DNA of 64,000 bases from Candidatus Saccharimonadota bacterium (GTDB taxonomy: Bacteria; Patescibacteriota; Saccharimonadia; Saccharimonadales; Saccharimonadaceae). The stretch's first letter is position 1. Every line of letters begins with the position of its first letter. The notes beneath the pieces are model-generated. The model searched no databases. It saw nothing but the letters and a program-made list of their open reading frames with translations, and was not told where the DNA came from. The position numbers were made by a program, and so were the translations under genes. Shown here piece by piece: positions 42,909 to 51,264 of this stretch. The DNA lies in the NCBI GenBank assembly GCA_905373795.1, contig CAJPUO010000001.1:62001-126000 (forward strand). Direction: 5' to 3'.

Positions 42909-42929
42909 TGCTTCTCCATTATTCTAATT

Positions 42930-42957
42930 AAAAGAGGCGCCGAATTGACGCCCTTTT
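42930..42957 (-). terminator. Weak terminator after the small nrd-linked gene
   Basis: AAAAGGGCG and CGCCTCTTTT can pair with one bulge, followed by T residues on the minus strand. It lies 5 bases past the stop of the 57-residue gene and before pyrG. The imperfect stem makes efficiency uncertain. Confidence 0.45.
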
Positions 42958-42961
42958 ATTT

Positions 42962-43135
42962 CTATTCGCAGCCATCGCAAATCGTCAGACTCGCCGGATC
43001 AATCGGCGCCGCAACGCCGCCGATCGCCTTAGCCTGCTCATCAGCTACCGCCTGCGCTGTCTTCATCGCCGCATCGATGGCATTCAATTTTTCTTCCAAT
43101 GTCATGTCGTCAGAAATAATTTGACTTGCGTTCAT
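42962..43135 (-). CDS. 57-residue NrdR-controlled protein with C-terminal Cys-x-x-Cys, RNR-tail-like
   Basis: 57 residues: starts MNASQIISDDMTLEEKLNAI, a helical middle, and ends PIDPASLTICDGCE with Cys53 and Cys56. AAGGAC precedes the ATG. Two NrdR-box-like sites with 32-bp spacing lie just upstream, as they do before nrdA. Class I reductase alpha subunits usually end in a flexible tail with a Cys pair (for example ...CEACQ-type ends) that re-reduces the active-site disulfide. NrdA here lacks that pair. The simplest reading is that this protein supplies the tail function in trans. That role is inferred from position, motif and regulation. Confidence 0.75.
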   Translation of the reverse strand: MNASQIISDDMTLEEKLNAIDAAMKTAQAVADEQAKAIGGVAAPIDPASLTICDGCE

Positions 43136-43146
43136 TTATCTGTCCT

Positions 43147-43194
43147 TATCTATATTTAGTAGTGCTAATGCTTATATTACGCTATATATAGCGC
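43147..43194 (-). promoter_or_regulatory. Tandem NrdR boxes and promoter of the 57-residue gene
   Basis: ACGCTATATATAGCGC (43179-43194) matches the NrdR consensus ACACTATATATAGTGT at 13 of 16 positions; a weaker copy (10 of 16) lies at 43147-43162, exactly 32 bp away. A candidate minus-strand promoter TTGCAT (43202-43197)-17-TAATAT (43179-43174) places the strong box in the spacer. Confidence 0.7.
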
Positions 43195-43593
43195 TTATGC
43201 AACATAGTGCAGCCAATTTCCTGTTGTAGTTTTTTCATCAAGGCTACCAATTGGCATGATGTAAATTTGCCTATTCTCCACGCGTGGCATAAAGTTGCCA
43301 AGCTTGTTGGCATATGCCTCCAAAGCCGCCGCCTCTTCTTCCTCTGGCAGCTCTCGCACCTTTGTTGTTAAAAATACAGTACTCTTTTGATCGTCCCAAA
43401 CCACAAATTCTACAACACCGCTGCGGTAGGCGTTAACGGCATGGCGGGATTGCCGGTCAGAAATCCAAATGATGTTGTCATTTTTATAACGTACAAAGTG
43501 GAGCGGCGTGATTAACGGCGTGCGGTCGCGATTAACAGTCGCCAAAGCGCCAACTTCAACTGTGTCTAAAATATCTGTTGTAATTTTGTCCAT
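43195..43593 (-). CDS. Pyridoxamine 5'-phosphate oxidase-like flavin-binding protein
   Basis: 132 residues. VEVGALATVNRDRTPLITPLHF and IIWISDRQSRHAVNAYRSGVV are typical of the PNPOx-like split-barrel fold that binds FMN. Members range from PNP oxidases to F420- or flavin-dependent reductases. It starts 5 bases after the nrdB stop, so it is the third gene of the nrdA-nrdB operon. A redox or cofactor role for the reductase is possible but unproven. Confidence 0.8.
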   Translation of the reverse strand: MDKITTDILDTVEVGALATVNRDRTPLITPLHFVRYKNDNIIWISDRQSRHAVNAYRSGVVEFVVWDDQKSTVFLTTKVRELPEEEEAAALEAYANKLGNFMPRVENRQIYIMPIGSLDEKTTTGNWLHYVA

Positions 43594-43598
43594 GGCAG

Positions 43599-44600
43599 TT
43601 ACTTCGTGGTATTTACTTCATAGCTAGTGTTAGTGCTTTCAAAGAAATTGACCAATTCCAAAGTGTCATTTGCGGTAGCCATCCATTTGGCTGGATTAGC
43701 CACATTGTACTCCGGCTCAAAACCAAGCTCGACCAAGCGGCGGTCAGTCATGTGCATGACGTATTGATTGACATAATCAGCGTTCAAGCCGAGTATTCCC
43801 TTTGGCAGCATATCCTTGTTGTATTCTTTCTCCAGCTCAACTGCCTGCAGGATGAGGTTGCGGATTTCCTCGGCAAATTCCTGGGTTTGCAGTTCTGGGT
43901 TTTCGTCCAAAATAGTCAGCAGCAAATTAATACCAAAGGTCAGGTGTAAGTTCTCATCCTTGGTGATCCAGTCCAGCAGCGTACCGACATTGCGCAATAA
44001 ATTACGCTGACGGAAGCTCATACCAACCATAAAGCCCGAGTAGAACCAGATGCCTTCGAGCACAATGTTATACGCCACCAGCGAACGGACAAAGTTTTTC
44101 TTACCCTCCAAGGTGTAGATGTCGAGATTTGGATCGAGCATCACATCCAGGTGCTTGTTCTGGAAATCTGCCTTGTCAGCCAGCGATTTTTTGCCAAAGC
44201 CCGCCGCGTAAATCTCCTCACGGTCAAACGGAAACGTCTCGATGATATATTCAAAGGTCATGAAGTGGTTGGCTTCTTCCCACATCTGCTTTGACAGATA
44301 TAGCTGCGCTTCAGCGGCGTTAACGTATGGGTAAATACCAAATGCCAGCGACTTGTTGATCAGTAGCTCGTTTGGGTTAAGATAACTAATTACCGTTTTG
44401 AGCGCATGCTTTTCCTCGTCACTGAGTTTTTCAAAGTCCGCCAAATCCTGGACCAGCTGGACCTCGTTTGGAAACCAGGTGTTAGACACTGCTTGGTTGT
44501 ATAAATCGTATGCCCATGGGTAACGAATTGGGTGCAAGCTCAGCCCATCGCGCAGTCCTGAGCCTAAAATTCCCTGTTTAGGATGTTGATAATCTGCCAT
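43599..44600 (-). CDS. nrdB: Ribonucleotide reductase class I beta subunit, class Ic-like (radical Tyr is Phe)
   Basis: 333 residues. The ferritin-like metal ligands are visible: Glu78 (NPNELLIN), Glu109 and His112 (MWEEANHF), a Glu in VLEGIWFYSGF, and Glu and His in KDENLHLTFG. The position four residues after His112, occupied by the radical Tyr122 in E. coli, is Phe116. The first ligand is Glu rather than Asp. Both features are those of class Ic (Chlamydia-type, Mn/Fe cofactor). A C-terminal Tyr (NTSYEVN) for radical transfer remains. It starts 2 bases after nrdA; its ribosome-binding site lies in nrdA's last codons. Confidence 0.93.
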   Translation of the reverse strand: MADYQHPKQGILGSGLRDGLSLHPIRYPWAYDLYNQAVSNTWFPNEVQLVQDLADFEKLSDEEKHALKTVISYLNPNELLINKSLAFGIYPYVNAAEAQLYLSKQMWEEANHFMTFEYIIETFPFDREEIYAAGFGKKSLADKADFQNKHLDVMLDPNLDIYTLEGKKNFVRSLVAYNIVLEGIWFYSGFMVGMSFRQRNLLRNVGTLLDWITKDENLHLTFGINLLLTILDENPELQTQEFAEEIRNLILQAVELEKEYNKDMLPKGILGLNADYVNQYVMHMTDRRLVELGFEPEYNVANPAKWMATANDTLELVNFFESTNTSYEVNTTK

Positions 44601-44602
44601 AT

Positions 44603-47011
44603 TTATTCTCCTTTTTTAACTTTGGCAAATCCAAAACCGCGCGTTTTAGCGCCAGTTCGGATCTTCTGTTCTGCTAGTTTTTCTACCGACACGGTGGTCT
44701 GCTCTGATTGATGACGCGGCTTAACATGCAGATAATAAGTCGTTTTCAGACCGCACCGCCAGGCTTCAGAATAAATCTCCACATATTCATCAATATCACG
44801 AGTTTCAAGGTACATATTACGGCTAATTGCCTGATCAACCCATTTTTGAGCCCGAGCTGCCACTTCAATAAATGCATATGGGCTTAATTGGAAGCTGGTT
44901 TTATACACATCTTTCAGTTTCTGCGGAATAGCATCAATGTGTTGAATATCACCTTGATTGGCGAACACTTCCTCTTTTATTTCGTCCCACAAATTCAATT
45001 GCTTGAGGTCGCGCACCAAGTTATTGTTCACCTCCAAAAACTTACCGTTCAACGTTGAGCGGCTAAAAATCTGCGCAAACTGCGGATCAATCCCTGGGGT
45101 CGTTCCTGCCACATGACCGATGTTAGCGGTCGGTGCAATGGCCATCAAAGTGGCGTTACGCATGCCTTTTTTAACTTTTTTGCGTAATTTATCCCAATCT
45201 AGACGGGTTTTGTTATCAATTTTCACCTTAACCTTGCGATTATTCGACAATTCCGCCACTGTATCAATCGGCAAAACACCCTTGCTCCAACCGCTACCGT
45301 TATATGTCGGATAGCTGCCGAGCTTGGCCGCCAAATCCGCCGACTGGTCGATGGCGTGGTAGCTGATAAACTCCGTCAACTGATCGATTAACTCATAGGC
45401 TTCGTTCGACTCATAGCAATACCCAAGTTTTTCCAATACATCCGAAAAACCCATCATCCCTAATCCGACAGCTCTCGTCTGCTGGTTGGCGTGCATTGCC
45501 TCTTTAACTGGCGTTTCAGTAATGTCAATTAGATTATCCAATTGTCGAATCGCCGCCCGTGACGCCTCTTGCAGCCGATCCCAATCCCACGTCTTATCCT
45601 CACGCAAAAACGCCGACAGATTGATACTGATCAAGTTACAGGTGGCGATATTATCCTTGTCTTGAGGTAAGGTGATTTCCGTACAAAGGTTGGACAAATG
45701 AATTGTACCGGTGTTATTATTCAGCGCCCGCACATTAATAGTGTCTTTCCATGTTAGCCACGGGTGACTAGTGGCCTGCAGACTAGTCAAAATCTGCTTG
45801 AATTGCTGACGGGCAGAAATCTTTTCAAAGACCCGCAATTTACCAGCTTCGGCTAGCTTAATATATTCCTTATAACACGCCGAAAACTCCTCACCGTACA
45901 ACTCTGGCAAATCTGGCGTTTCCGCCGGATCAAACAGATACCAATCTTGGTCTTTCTGCACCCGCTTCATAAATTCATCAGATATAAATACCGCAGTGTT
46001 GGCAAAACGCGTACGCATATACGGGTCGCCAGAGTTAGAACGTAGATCAATAAATTGCCCAAAATTGAGGTGCCAGTTCTCCATATAAATGGCCGCTGCA
46101 CCCGCCTTTTTACCCTTACGACTAACCGCAAACAGTGCCGTATCGATCATCTTCATAAAGGGGATCGGGCCAGTCGATTCGGTGTTAGTAGTCTTGACCG
46201 GACTACCAGCTGCTCGCAACTTGGTAAAACCGATGCCGATGCCACCCGTGCCCTTAGCGATAAACATCGTATCCCGCACACTTTTAGCAATTGACTCCAT
46301 ATCATCATCGACATTCAATAGAAAACAGTTGCTGAGCTGCGGGAAGGAGCCGCCGGCATTAACCCGTGTTGAGCCGCCTGGCAGATATTCTAACTTACTC
46401 ATATGTTCATAAAATTCAATCGCTGCCGCAGTTGGATCTGGCTCATTGTAGCTAAGTCCCATAGCGATACGCATATGAGTAAATTGCGGCGTTTCCAGCG
46501 GGTCGCCGCTTTGTTTGCGCAAGGCATAGCGGTTTTTATTGGTCATTACACCGAGGTATTTACTGAGATCGTCACGCTCTGGCCGTAATGCTTCGCCCAA
46601 TTTTTTCAAATCAAATCGCCCGTCGCTCATCCGCTCATCAAGCAAACCATTTTTGACCGCCGCTTTAACAAACTTCGGAAACTCCCGCGCGTGCAATTTC
46701 TTTAATTCGTCGGCCGTCTCGTAATCGCCCAAAATGCTCTTATAAATAGTCTTTAGTAGCAAGCGGGCTGCGATTTTATCATAATCTGGATCATCCTTGA
46801 CATTCTGTAGTGTCGTCTGGATGACGGCCTGGTCGAGCTGCTCGGTGGTAATCCCGTCAAATAGCGTCAGTTGCAGCTCGGTCGCTACCTGCACCACCTT
46901 AGAAACCTGATCTGGCAACCCATCGCAAGCCTTCAAAATCGCCGCGTTAATTTTATTGGCATCAAACGGCTCTTTCGTTCCGTCGCGTTTGATGACGTTA
47001 ATTTGTTGCAT
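44603..47011 (-). CDS. nrdA: Ribonucleotide reductase class I alpha subunit without C-terminal cysteines
   Basis: 802 residues. Residues 1-90 form an ATP-cone (INVIKRDGTKEPFDANKI). Catalytic cysteines are present: Cys229 (LSNCFLL), Cys443 in NLCTE with Asn441 and Glu445, and Cys458 (IATCNL). The radical-transfer tyrosines are in GLKTTYYLHV. The tail after that (about 45 residues to the end, AKTRGFGFAKVKKGE) has no cysteine, whereas family members usually end with a Cys pair that thioredoxin or glutaredoxin reduces. A separate small protein may supply it. AAGGAGGG precedes the ATG; two NrdR boxes overlap the promoter. Confidence 0.96.
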   Translation of the reverse strand: MQQINVIKRDGTKEPFDANKINAAILKACDGLPDQVSKVVQVATELQLTLFDGITTEQLDQAVIQTTLQNVKDDPDYDKIAARLLLKTIYKSILGDYETADELKKLHAREFPKFVKAAVKNGLLDERMSDGRFDLKKLGEALRPERDDLSKYLGVMTNKNRYALRKQSGDPLETPQFTHMRIAMGLSYNEPDPTAAAIEFYEHMSKLEYLPGGSTRVNAGGSFPQLSNCFLLNVDDDMESIAKSVRDTMFIAKGTGGIGIGFTKLRAAGSPVKTTNTESTGPIPFMKMIDTALFAVSRKGKKAGAAAIYMENWHLNFGQFIDLRSNSGDPYMRTRFANTAVFISDEFMKRVQKDQDWYLFDPAETPDLPELYGEEFSACYKEYIKLAEAGKLRVFEKISARQQFKQILTSLQATSHPWLTWKDTINVRALNNNTGTIHLSNLCTEITLPQDKDNIATCNLISINLSAFLREDKTWDWDRLQEASRAAIRQLDNLIDITETPVKEAMHANQQTRAVGLGMMGFSDVLEKLGYCYESNEAYELIDQLTEFISYHAIDQSADLAAKLGSYPTYNGSGWSKGVLPIDTVAELSNNRKVKVKIDNKTRLDWDKLRKKVKKGMRNATLMAIAPTANIGHVAGTTPGIDPQFAQIFSRSTLNGKFLEVNNNLVRDLKQLNLWDEIKEEVFANQGDIQHIDAIPQKLKDVYKTSFQLSPYAFIEVAARAQKWVDQAISRNMYLETRDIDEYVEIYSEAWRCGLKTTYYLHVKPRHQSEQTTVSVEKLAEQKIRTGAKTRGFGFAKVKKGE

Positions 47012-47035
47012 GTACCCTCCTTAATTTGCCCCGCT

Positions 47036-47067
47036 AAAAATCAGCCGCCAGTCCCTATCTGGTGGCT
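47036..47067 (-). terminator. Terminator-like hairpin in the nrdA leader
   Basis: AGCCACCAG and CTGGCGGCT (one G-U pair) form a 9-bp stem with a 7-nt loop, followed by GATTTTTA on the minus strand. It lies between the NrdR-controlled promoter and nrdA, so it could attenuate nrd expression. Confidence 0.5.
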
Positions 47068-47105
47068 CATTTGGATAATTTGCCTTTTTGTTTATTTATG
47101 GGTTC

Positions 47106-47160
47106 GCTACATATATAGCGTACAACACTAACTATAGCCGCTACATATAGTGTTTTTCAA
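47106..47160 (-). promoter_or_regulatory. nrdA promoter with two NrdR boxes
   Basis: Minus-strand TTGAAA (47160-47155), 18-bp spacer and TATAGT (47136-47131). CCGCTACATATAGTGT (47138-47153, 13 of 16 matches to the NrdR consensus) lies in the spacer. A second box (47106-47121, 11 of 16) lies 32 bp away, downstream of the -10. This is the standard paired NrdR arrangement. Confidence 0.8.
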
Positions 47161-47208
47161 GACATTTGGTAAATTTTACAACCTATTTTTGCTATAATCA
47201 GATACGGT

Positions 47209-48449
47209 ATGAAATTTGCCTCAATGCGCGACGTCACTTATTTTTTGGACGAGTTAATCGCCCATCCGCCCGAAAAGCATGATCGGCTGGCATATGTGAC
47301 GCATATTTTGGAGATTCTTGGTAATCCGCAAAATCAAATTCCCGCCATCCACATCGCCGGCACCTCCGGCAAGGGCTCGACTGCTTATTATGCTACCAGT
47401 CTACTGAACCGGGCTGGCTATACTACCGGCACATTAGTGTCGCGCCGCATATCGCCAGCGTCGCCGAGCGCTCGCTAATCAACGGGCAGCCGCTGCCTGA
47501 ACAAGAATATTTGCATTATTTTCAAGAGTTTACCAGCTTCTACGCGGCACACAACCTGCATCTATCCTATTTTGAATTTTTGACGATTTTTAGTTTTTGG
47601 CTATTTAAGGAAATAGACGTTAATTATATCATAATTGAGGTTGGAATTGGCGGACGGCTGGACACGACCAACGTGATTTTCCGTTCGCCAACTGTACGCG
47701 TCATCACTGATATCGGACTGGACCATACGGAATTACTAGGCAATACTCTGACAGAAATCGCCCAAGAAAAAGCTGTCATTATCCATCAAAGCGATTCAGT
47801 CGTGATGAACCGGCAAACTACTGAGATTGAAACGGTTATTCGGCAACGTACAGAGTCACAGCATTCACAGTTCTCGATTGCTTCGCCAATTATTGACGAT
47901 TTTCTGAAAATGCTGCCGGACTTTCAGCAGCGGAATTGGACATTGGCGTACCGCGCCGTTGAAAAGCGGCTGGCGCTAGATAAAAAGCCGCCTCTGCCAA
48001 AAGAAGCTCTGGAAAAATCCGTGTATATCACTATTCCCGGACGGCTAGAGAAGCGCAATGTTAATGGGGTTAACATCATATTTGATGTTGCCCATAATCC
48101 GCAGAAAATCCGCGCTTTGATTGATTCATTGCGGAAATTGTATCCGGATAAAAAGCCTATATTCGTAGTAGCATTCGGGCAAAATAAGCATTCGTCGCTG
48201 GCAGAATCGCTTGCCATAATTGATAACCTGGCACAGCTGGCTTACGCCACCACATTCAGCGCCAATTACGGCAAAAATCACCGCAACATACCGCCAGAAA
48301 CCATCCGCCATGTCATGAAATCTGCAGGCGAGGTTGAATATAATACAGACAAGGCTCTCGCGAAAGCCATCAAAAAAGCCCGACAGCTTGATACGTACGT
48401 CGTTGTTGCCGGGTCGTTTTATTTAGTGAGTGAATTTGCGGCAAGCTAA
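47209..48449 (+). pseudogene. folC: Folylpolyglutamate synthase-like gene with frameshift
   Basis: Two adjacent frames make one FolC/Mur-ligase-like protein of about 412 residues: 47209-about 47443 (DVTYFLDELIAHPPEKHDRL, AIHIAGTSGKGSTAYY, the P-loop) and about 47447-48449 (YIIIEVGIGGRLDTTNVI; IIFDVAHNPQKIRAL). The break is at 47441-47446, where CGCGCC seems to have gained two bases (GC): removing them restores VSPHIASVAERSLING, the expected sequence. FolC adds glutamates to folate. TGC-TATAAT sits 10 nt before the ATG. It may be a real pseudogene or an assembly error. Confidence 0.82.
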
Positions 48450-48462
48450 ACCGCTACTATGA

Positions 48463-48902
48463 CTAAATTAGCTTGTGTTCGATTACGTACTGAATTGCCC
48501 GATTGAAAAAAGGACGCATATTAATGTTCTGCAACTCAGCGACAGACACCCATTTATAATCGCTATGTTCCCAGCTCAACTTCACCGCCGGCGTATTATC
48601 CAAATGCGTGACGTATAATAGCTTCGTAACCGACTTATTCTCTTTCTCATCGTATGTAGTCTCGGCGTACGCTAATTGTATTTTTGCTGGATCTAAGTCT
48701 ATTCCGCATTCTTCTTGCACCTCGCGAATCACCCCCAAATTCTCCGGCTCACCCGCATCCACGATTCCACCCGGCAAGTCTGGCTGATACGACTTCTCTG
48801 GATATTTTAAGTGTTCGCTTAAGTCAAAGTTAAAACATTACCGTCACCATTGATGATCAGGATTTTTGCAATTGATTCTAATTTTGTGTTCTGCTTTGGC
48901 AT
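48463..48902 (-). pseudogene. Nudix hydrolase gene with frameshift
   Basis: The 3' part (48777-48463) encodes a full Nudix box, GGIVDAGEPENLGVIREVQE followed by ECGI. The expected N-terminus is in another frame: ATG at 48902 gives MPKQNTKLESIAKILIIN, reaching a stop at about 48819. Skipping two bases (48820-48821) joins LTLT to SEHLKYPEKSYQPDLPGG, which is continuous with the Nudix domain. A shorter product from 48777 would lack the first beta strands. It lies beside the frameshifted folC. Confidence 0.8.
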
Positions 48903-48915
48903 GAATTAATCCCTC

Positions 48916-49007
48916 TGGCGGAAGGACGGGGATTCGAACCCCGGAGACCCCGTGAAGAGCCTACACACTTTCCAGGCGTGCCAGTTCAACCACTCCTGCA
49001 TCCTTCC
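48916..49007 (-). tRNA. tRNA-Ser (anticodon GGA), CCA encoded
   Basis: 92 nt. Acceptor arms GGAAGGA and TCCTTCC pair, followed by discriminator G and encoded CCA. The anticodon stem CACGC/GTGTG encloses loop CTGGAAA, so the anticodon is GGA. A long variable arm and the GGTTCGAATCC T-loop are typical of class II tRNA-Ser. Confidence 0.95.
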
Positions 49008-49041
49008 GTTACCCATATTATAACAGAAGACCGGATAGCGG

Positions 49042-49071
49042 TTGCAACATCGCCTGCTTTTTGTCTATAAT
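49042..49071 (+). promoter_or_regulatory. Promoter of the ABC transporter operon
   Basis: TTGCAA (49042-49047), an 18-bp spacer and TATAAT (49066-49071), 8 nt before the ATG at 49080. The mRNA would have at most one or two untranslated bases. Confidence 0.65.
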
Positions 49072-49079
49072 AAAAAGCA

Positions 49080-50051
49080 ATGATGAACGATCCTTCAATA
49101 CGTATTAAGCTTAAGAATGTTACCAAACGCTTTGGTATCGGCGATGCCGAAATTAGCGCCTTGGATAACGTTGATTTAACTGTCAAAAAGGGCGAATTTA
49201 TCGCTATTATGGGTCCAAGCGGCTGCGGCAAAACGACGCTGCTCAATATGATCGGGCTACTAGACCAGCCGTCTGACGGCGAATATTACCTGGATAATCG
49301 GCCGGTTGATTTTTTAACGCCGCGCCAGCGCGCCCAGATTCGTTCTAAGCAAATTGGTTTTATTTTTCAGAATTTTAATTTAGTACCGCGGCTGACCGTT
49401 ATCGACAATGTTGCCCTGCCGCTGACATACACAGGCCTCGGCAAAATTAAACGATTACAGGAAGCTAGCCGAATATTAAAAACGTTTCATTTGAACGAAC
49501 GCGAATATTATATGCCGCATCAATTGTCCGGCGGCCAAGTGCAGCGCGTCGCTATCGCCCGGGCGCTAGTCAATAGCCCGTCGATTATTCTGGCAGACGA
49601 GCCGACTGGCAATTTGGACAGTAAGGCTAGCCACTTGATCATGGAAGAATTGGCGGACATCCATCGCCGCGGCAACACTATTATTATGGTGACGCATAAT
49701 CCAGAATTAACTAGTTACGCCAGCCGCGTTATCACTATGTTGGATGGTAAAATCGACACCGACGAACACCTGGGCAGGAAAAAATTTACTAAAAAATTGA
49801 TTGCAGACGATGATAAAGAAAAGAAAGACAAAGACGCCAAGCACAAAGACGAAATTCATAAAGAAAAGCAGGAAACTGGCGAAAAAACCGTAAGCAAGGC
49901 CGCCAAAGACGACAAAGACGACAAAGAAAATAAAGAAAGCAAACATCCTAAAACAGAGACTAAAAAGACAGAGAAGCCAGAGAAGACCGAAAAGCCAGAG
50001 AAAGCGGAGAAACCTGAAAAAGCTGATAAGAAAAAGGAAAAAGAATCGTGA
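49080..50051 (+). CDS. ABC transporter ATP-binding protein (MacB/LolD type) with Lys/Glu tail
   Basis: 323 residues from ATG 49080 (a second ATG follows directly). Walker A GPSGCGKTTLLNMIGLL, signature LSGGQVQRVAIARAL, Walker B IILADEPTGNLDS and the His switch TIIMVTHNPEL are complete; this is the MacB/LolD subfamily partnering FtsX-like permeases. The last 80 residues or so are a low-complexity Lys/Glu/Asp tail (KPEKTEKPEKAEKPEKA-type repeats), not part of the ATPase fold. The permease start overlaps its stop (GTGA). Confidence 0.93.
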   Translation: MMNDPSIRIKLKNVTKRFGIGDAEISALDNVDLTVKKGEFIAIMGPSGCGKTTLLNMIGLLDQPSDGEYYLDNRPVDFLTPRQRAQIRSKQIGFIFQNFNLVPRLTVIDNVALPLTYTGLGKIKRLQEASRILKTFHLNEREYYMPHQLSGGQVQRVAIARALVNSPSIILADEPTGNLDSKASHLIMEELADIHRRGNTIIMVTHNPELTSYASRVITMLDGKIDTDEHLGRKKFTKKLIADDDKEKKDKDAKHKDEIHKEKQETGEKTVSKAAKDDKDDKENKESKHPKTETKKTEKPEKTEKPEKAEKPEKADKKKEKES

Positions 50052-51262
50052 GTATGTTATTAAAGAACCATTTTGAAAACGCCGCTCAGGCCCTGAAAGC
50101 TAATCGCGGCCGGACATTTTTGACAATTATCGGCATCACCGTCGGTATCGCCAGTATAACCATGGTATTATCGTTAGCCAGCAGCGTTACCAAACTGTTT
50201 GGCGGACAGCAGAACATCAACACTAATGAGCCGATCGCCATCATCCGATCCGGCGGACAAAAAACTGGCGCGAACATTTTTACTGAAGCAGATGGATTAA
50301 CTACAGTCAATACGCTAACCGAGCAAGATGTAAGCGATTTGGGGAAAATTCCCAACCTTAAGACAGCACCCATCGCTTTTTTACACAGCGAACTAAAAGC
50401 GCGCGACGGTAAAGTTGACACCCAGAAAGCCGCGATAGTCGGCAGCACCGGCTCGTTAAAGTCAATCGCCAACTTGGAAGTTGGCGAAGGCCAGTTCATC
50501 GACGAGGCTGACGGCATCGTCGTCGGACAGCAATTATCTGTCGACCTATTTGGCACCGATAAATCTATCGGCAATGTCATCAATATCCACGGCCAGCCAG
50601 TTACAGTCGCTGGCGTCTTGAAAAACGTCAGCCATCCCGCCAAACATCTTAATGTCGACTTTAATAATGCCGCCATCATGCCGCTGTCTGTTATAAAAAG
50701 ATTCACTCAGAACACTGCTCAAATTCAGCAAATCGCTGTCGCTGCAGATTCTCGCGAACAATTACAATCTGGTCTTTCTGAAGCCGAGAAAATCCTGCAT
50801 AAAAACCACGACGGCAATAATGATTACCGCATCCTTACTGGTAATGAAATAAACGAGAGTAAAAGCAACTTAGTCAATTTACTGTCATTCGTGATGGCTG
50901 TTATCGGCAGCGTATCACTGATAGTTGGCGGTGTCGGTATTATGAATATTATGCTAGTTAATGTCGCTGAACGCCGGCGCGAAGTAGGAATTCGCCGCGC
51001 TGTGGGCGCTACCGGTCAGCACATCATCAATCAGTTCGTCATTGAATCGGCAATCGTCGGTCTACTAGGCGGCATTATCGGTTACATCTTAGGTCTCTGC
51101 GGCGCTTATATAGTTGGCGCTTATCTGTCGTTCACACCGTACATTTATTGGCAAACTATTGTAATAACGATCTTCCTATCGCTGCTTATCGGCATTATCG
51201 CTGGCCTATATCCAGCCTTCCGCGCCACCAAGCGCGACCCGATTGAATCGCTTCGGTATTAA
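50048..51262 (+). CDS. ABC transporter permease (MacB/FtsX family)
   Basis: 404 residues from GTG 50048 (ATG 50054 is an alternative). One N-terminal membrane helix (about 25-47), a large extracellular MacB-like domain (about 50-280), then three C-terminal helices, with the conserved GGVGIMNIMLVNVAERRREVGIRRAVGATG split here as GGVGIMNIMLVNVAERR and VGIRRAVGA. Such pairs export peptides, drugs or lipoproteins, or act as mechanotransmission complexes. Overlaps the ATPase gene by 4 bases, so co-translation is likely. Confidence 0.93.
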   Translation: MSMLLKNHFENAAQALKANRGRTFLTIIGITVGIASITMVLSLASSVTKLFGGQQNINTNEPIAIIRSGGQKTGANIFTEADGLTTVNTLTEQDVSDLGKIPNLKTAPIAFLHSELKARDGKVDTQKAAIVGSTGSLKSIANLEVGEGQFIDEADGIVVGQQLSVDLFGTDKSIGNVINIHGQPVTVAGVLKNVSHPAKHLNVDFNNAAIMPLSVIKRFTQNTAQIQQIAVAADSREQLQSGLSEAEKILHKNHDGNNDYRILTGNEINESKSNLVNLLSFVMAVIGSVSLIVGGVGIMNIMLVNVAERRREVGIRRAVGATGQHIINQFVIESAIVGLLGGIIGYILGLCGAYIVGAYLSFTPYIYWQTIVITIFLSLLIGIIAGLYPAFRATKRDPIESLRY

Positions 51263-51264
51263 TA

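Noticed and set aside
50086..50706. 206-residue open frame opposite the ABC permease
   Set aside because: Antisense shadow of a well-supported permease gene, no start signals.
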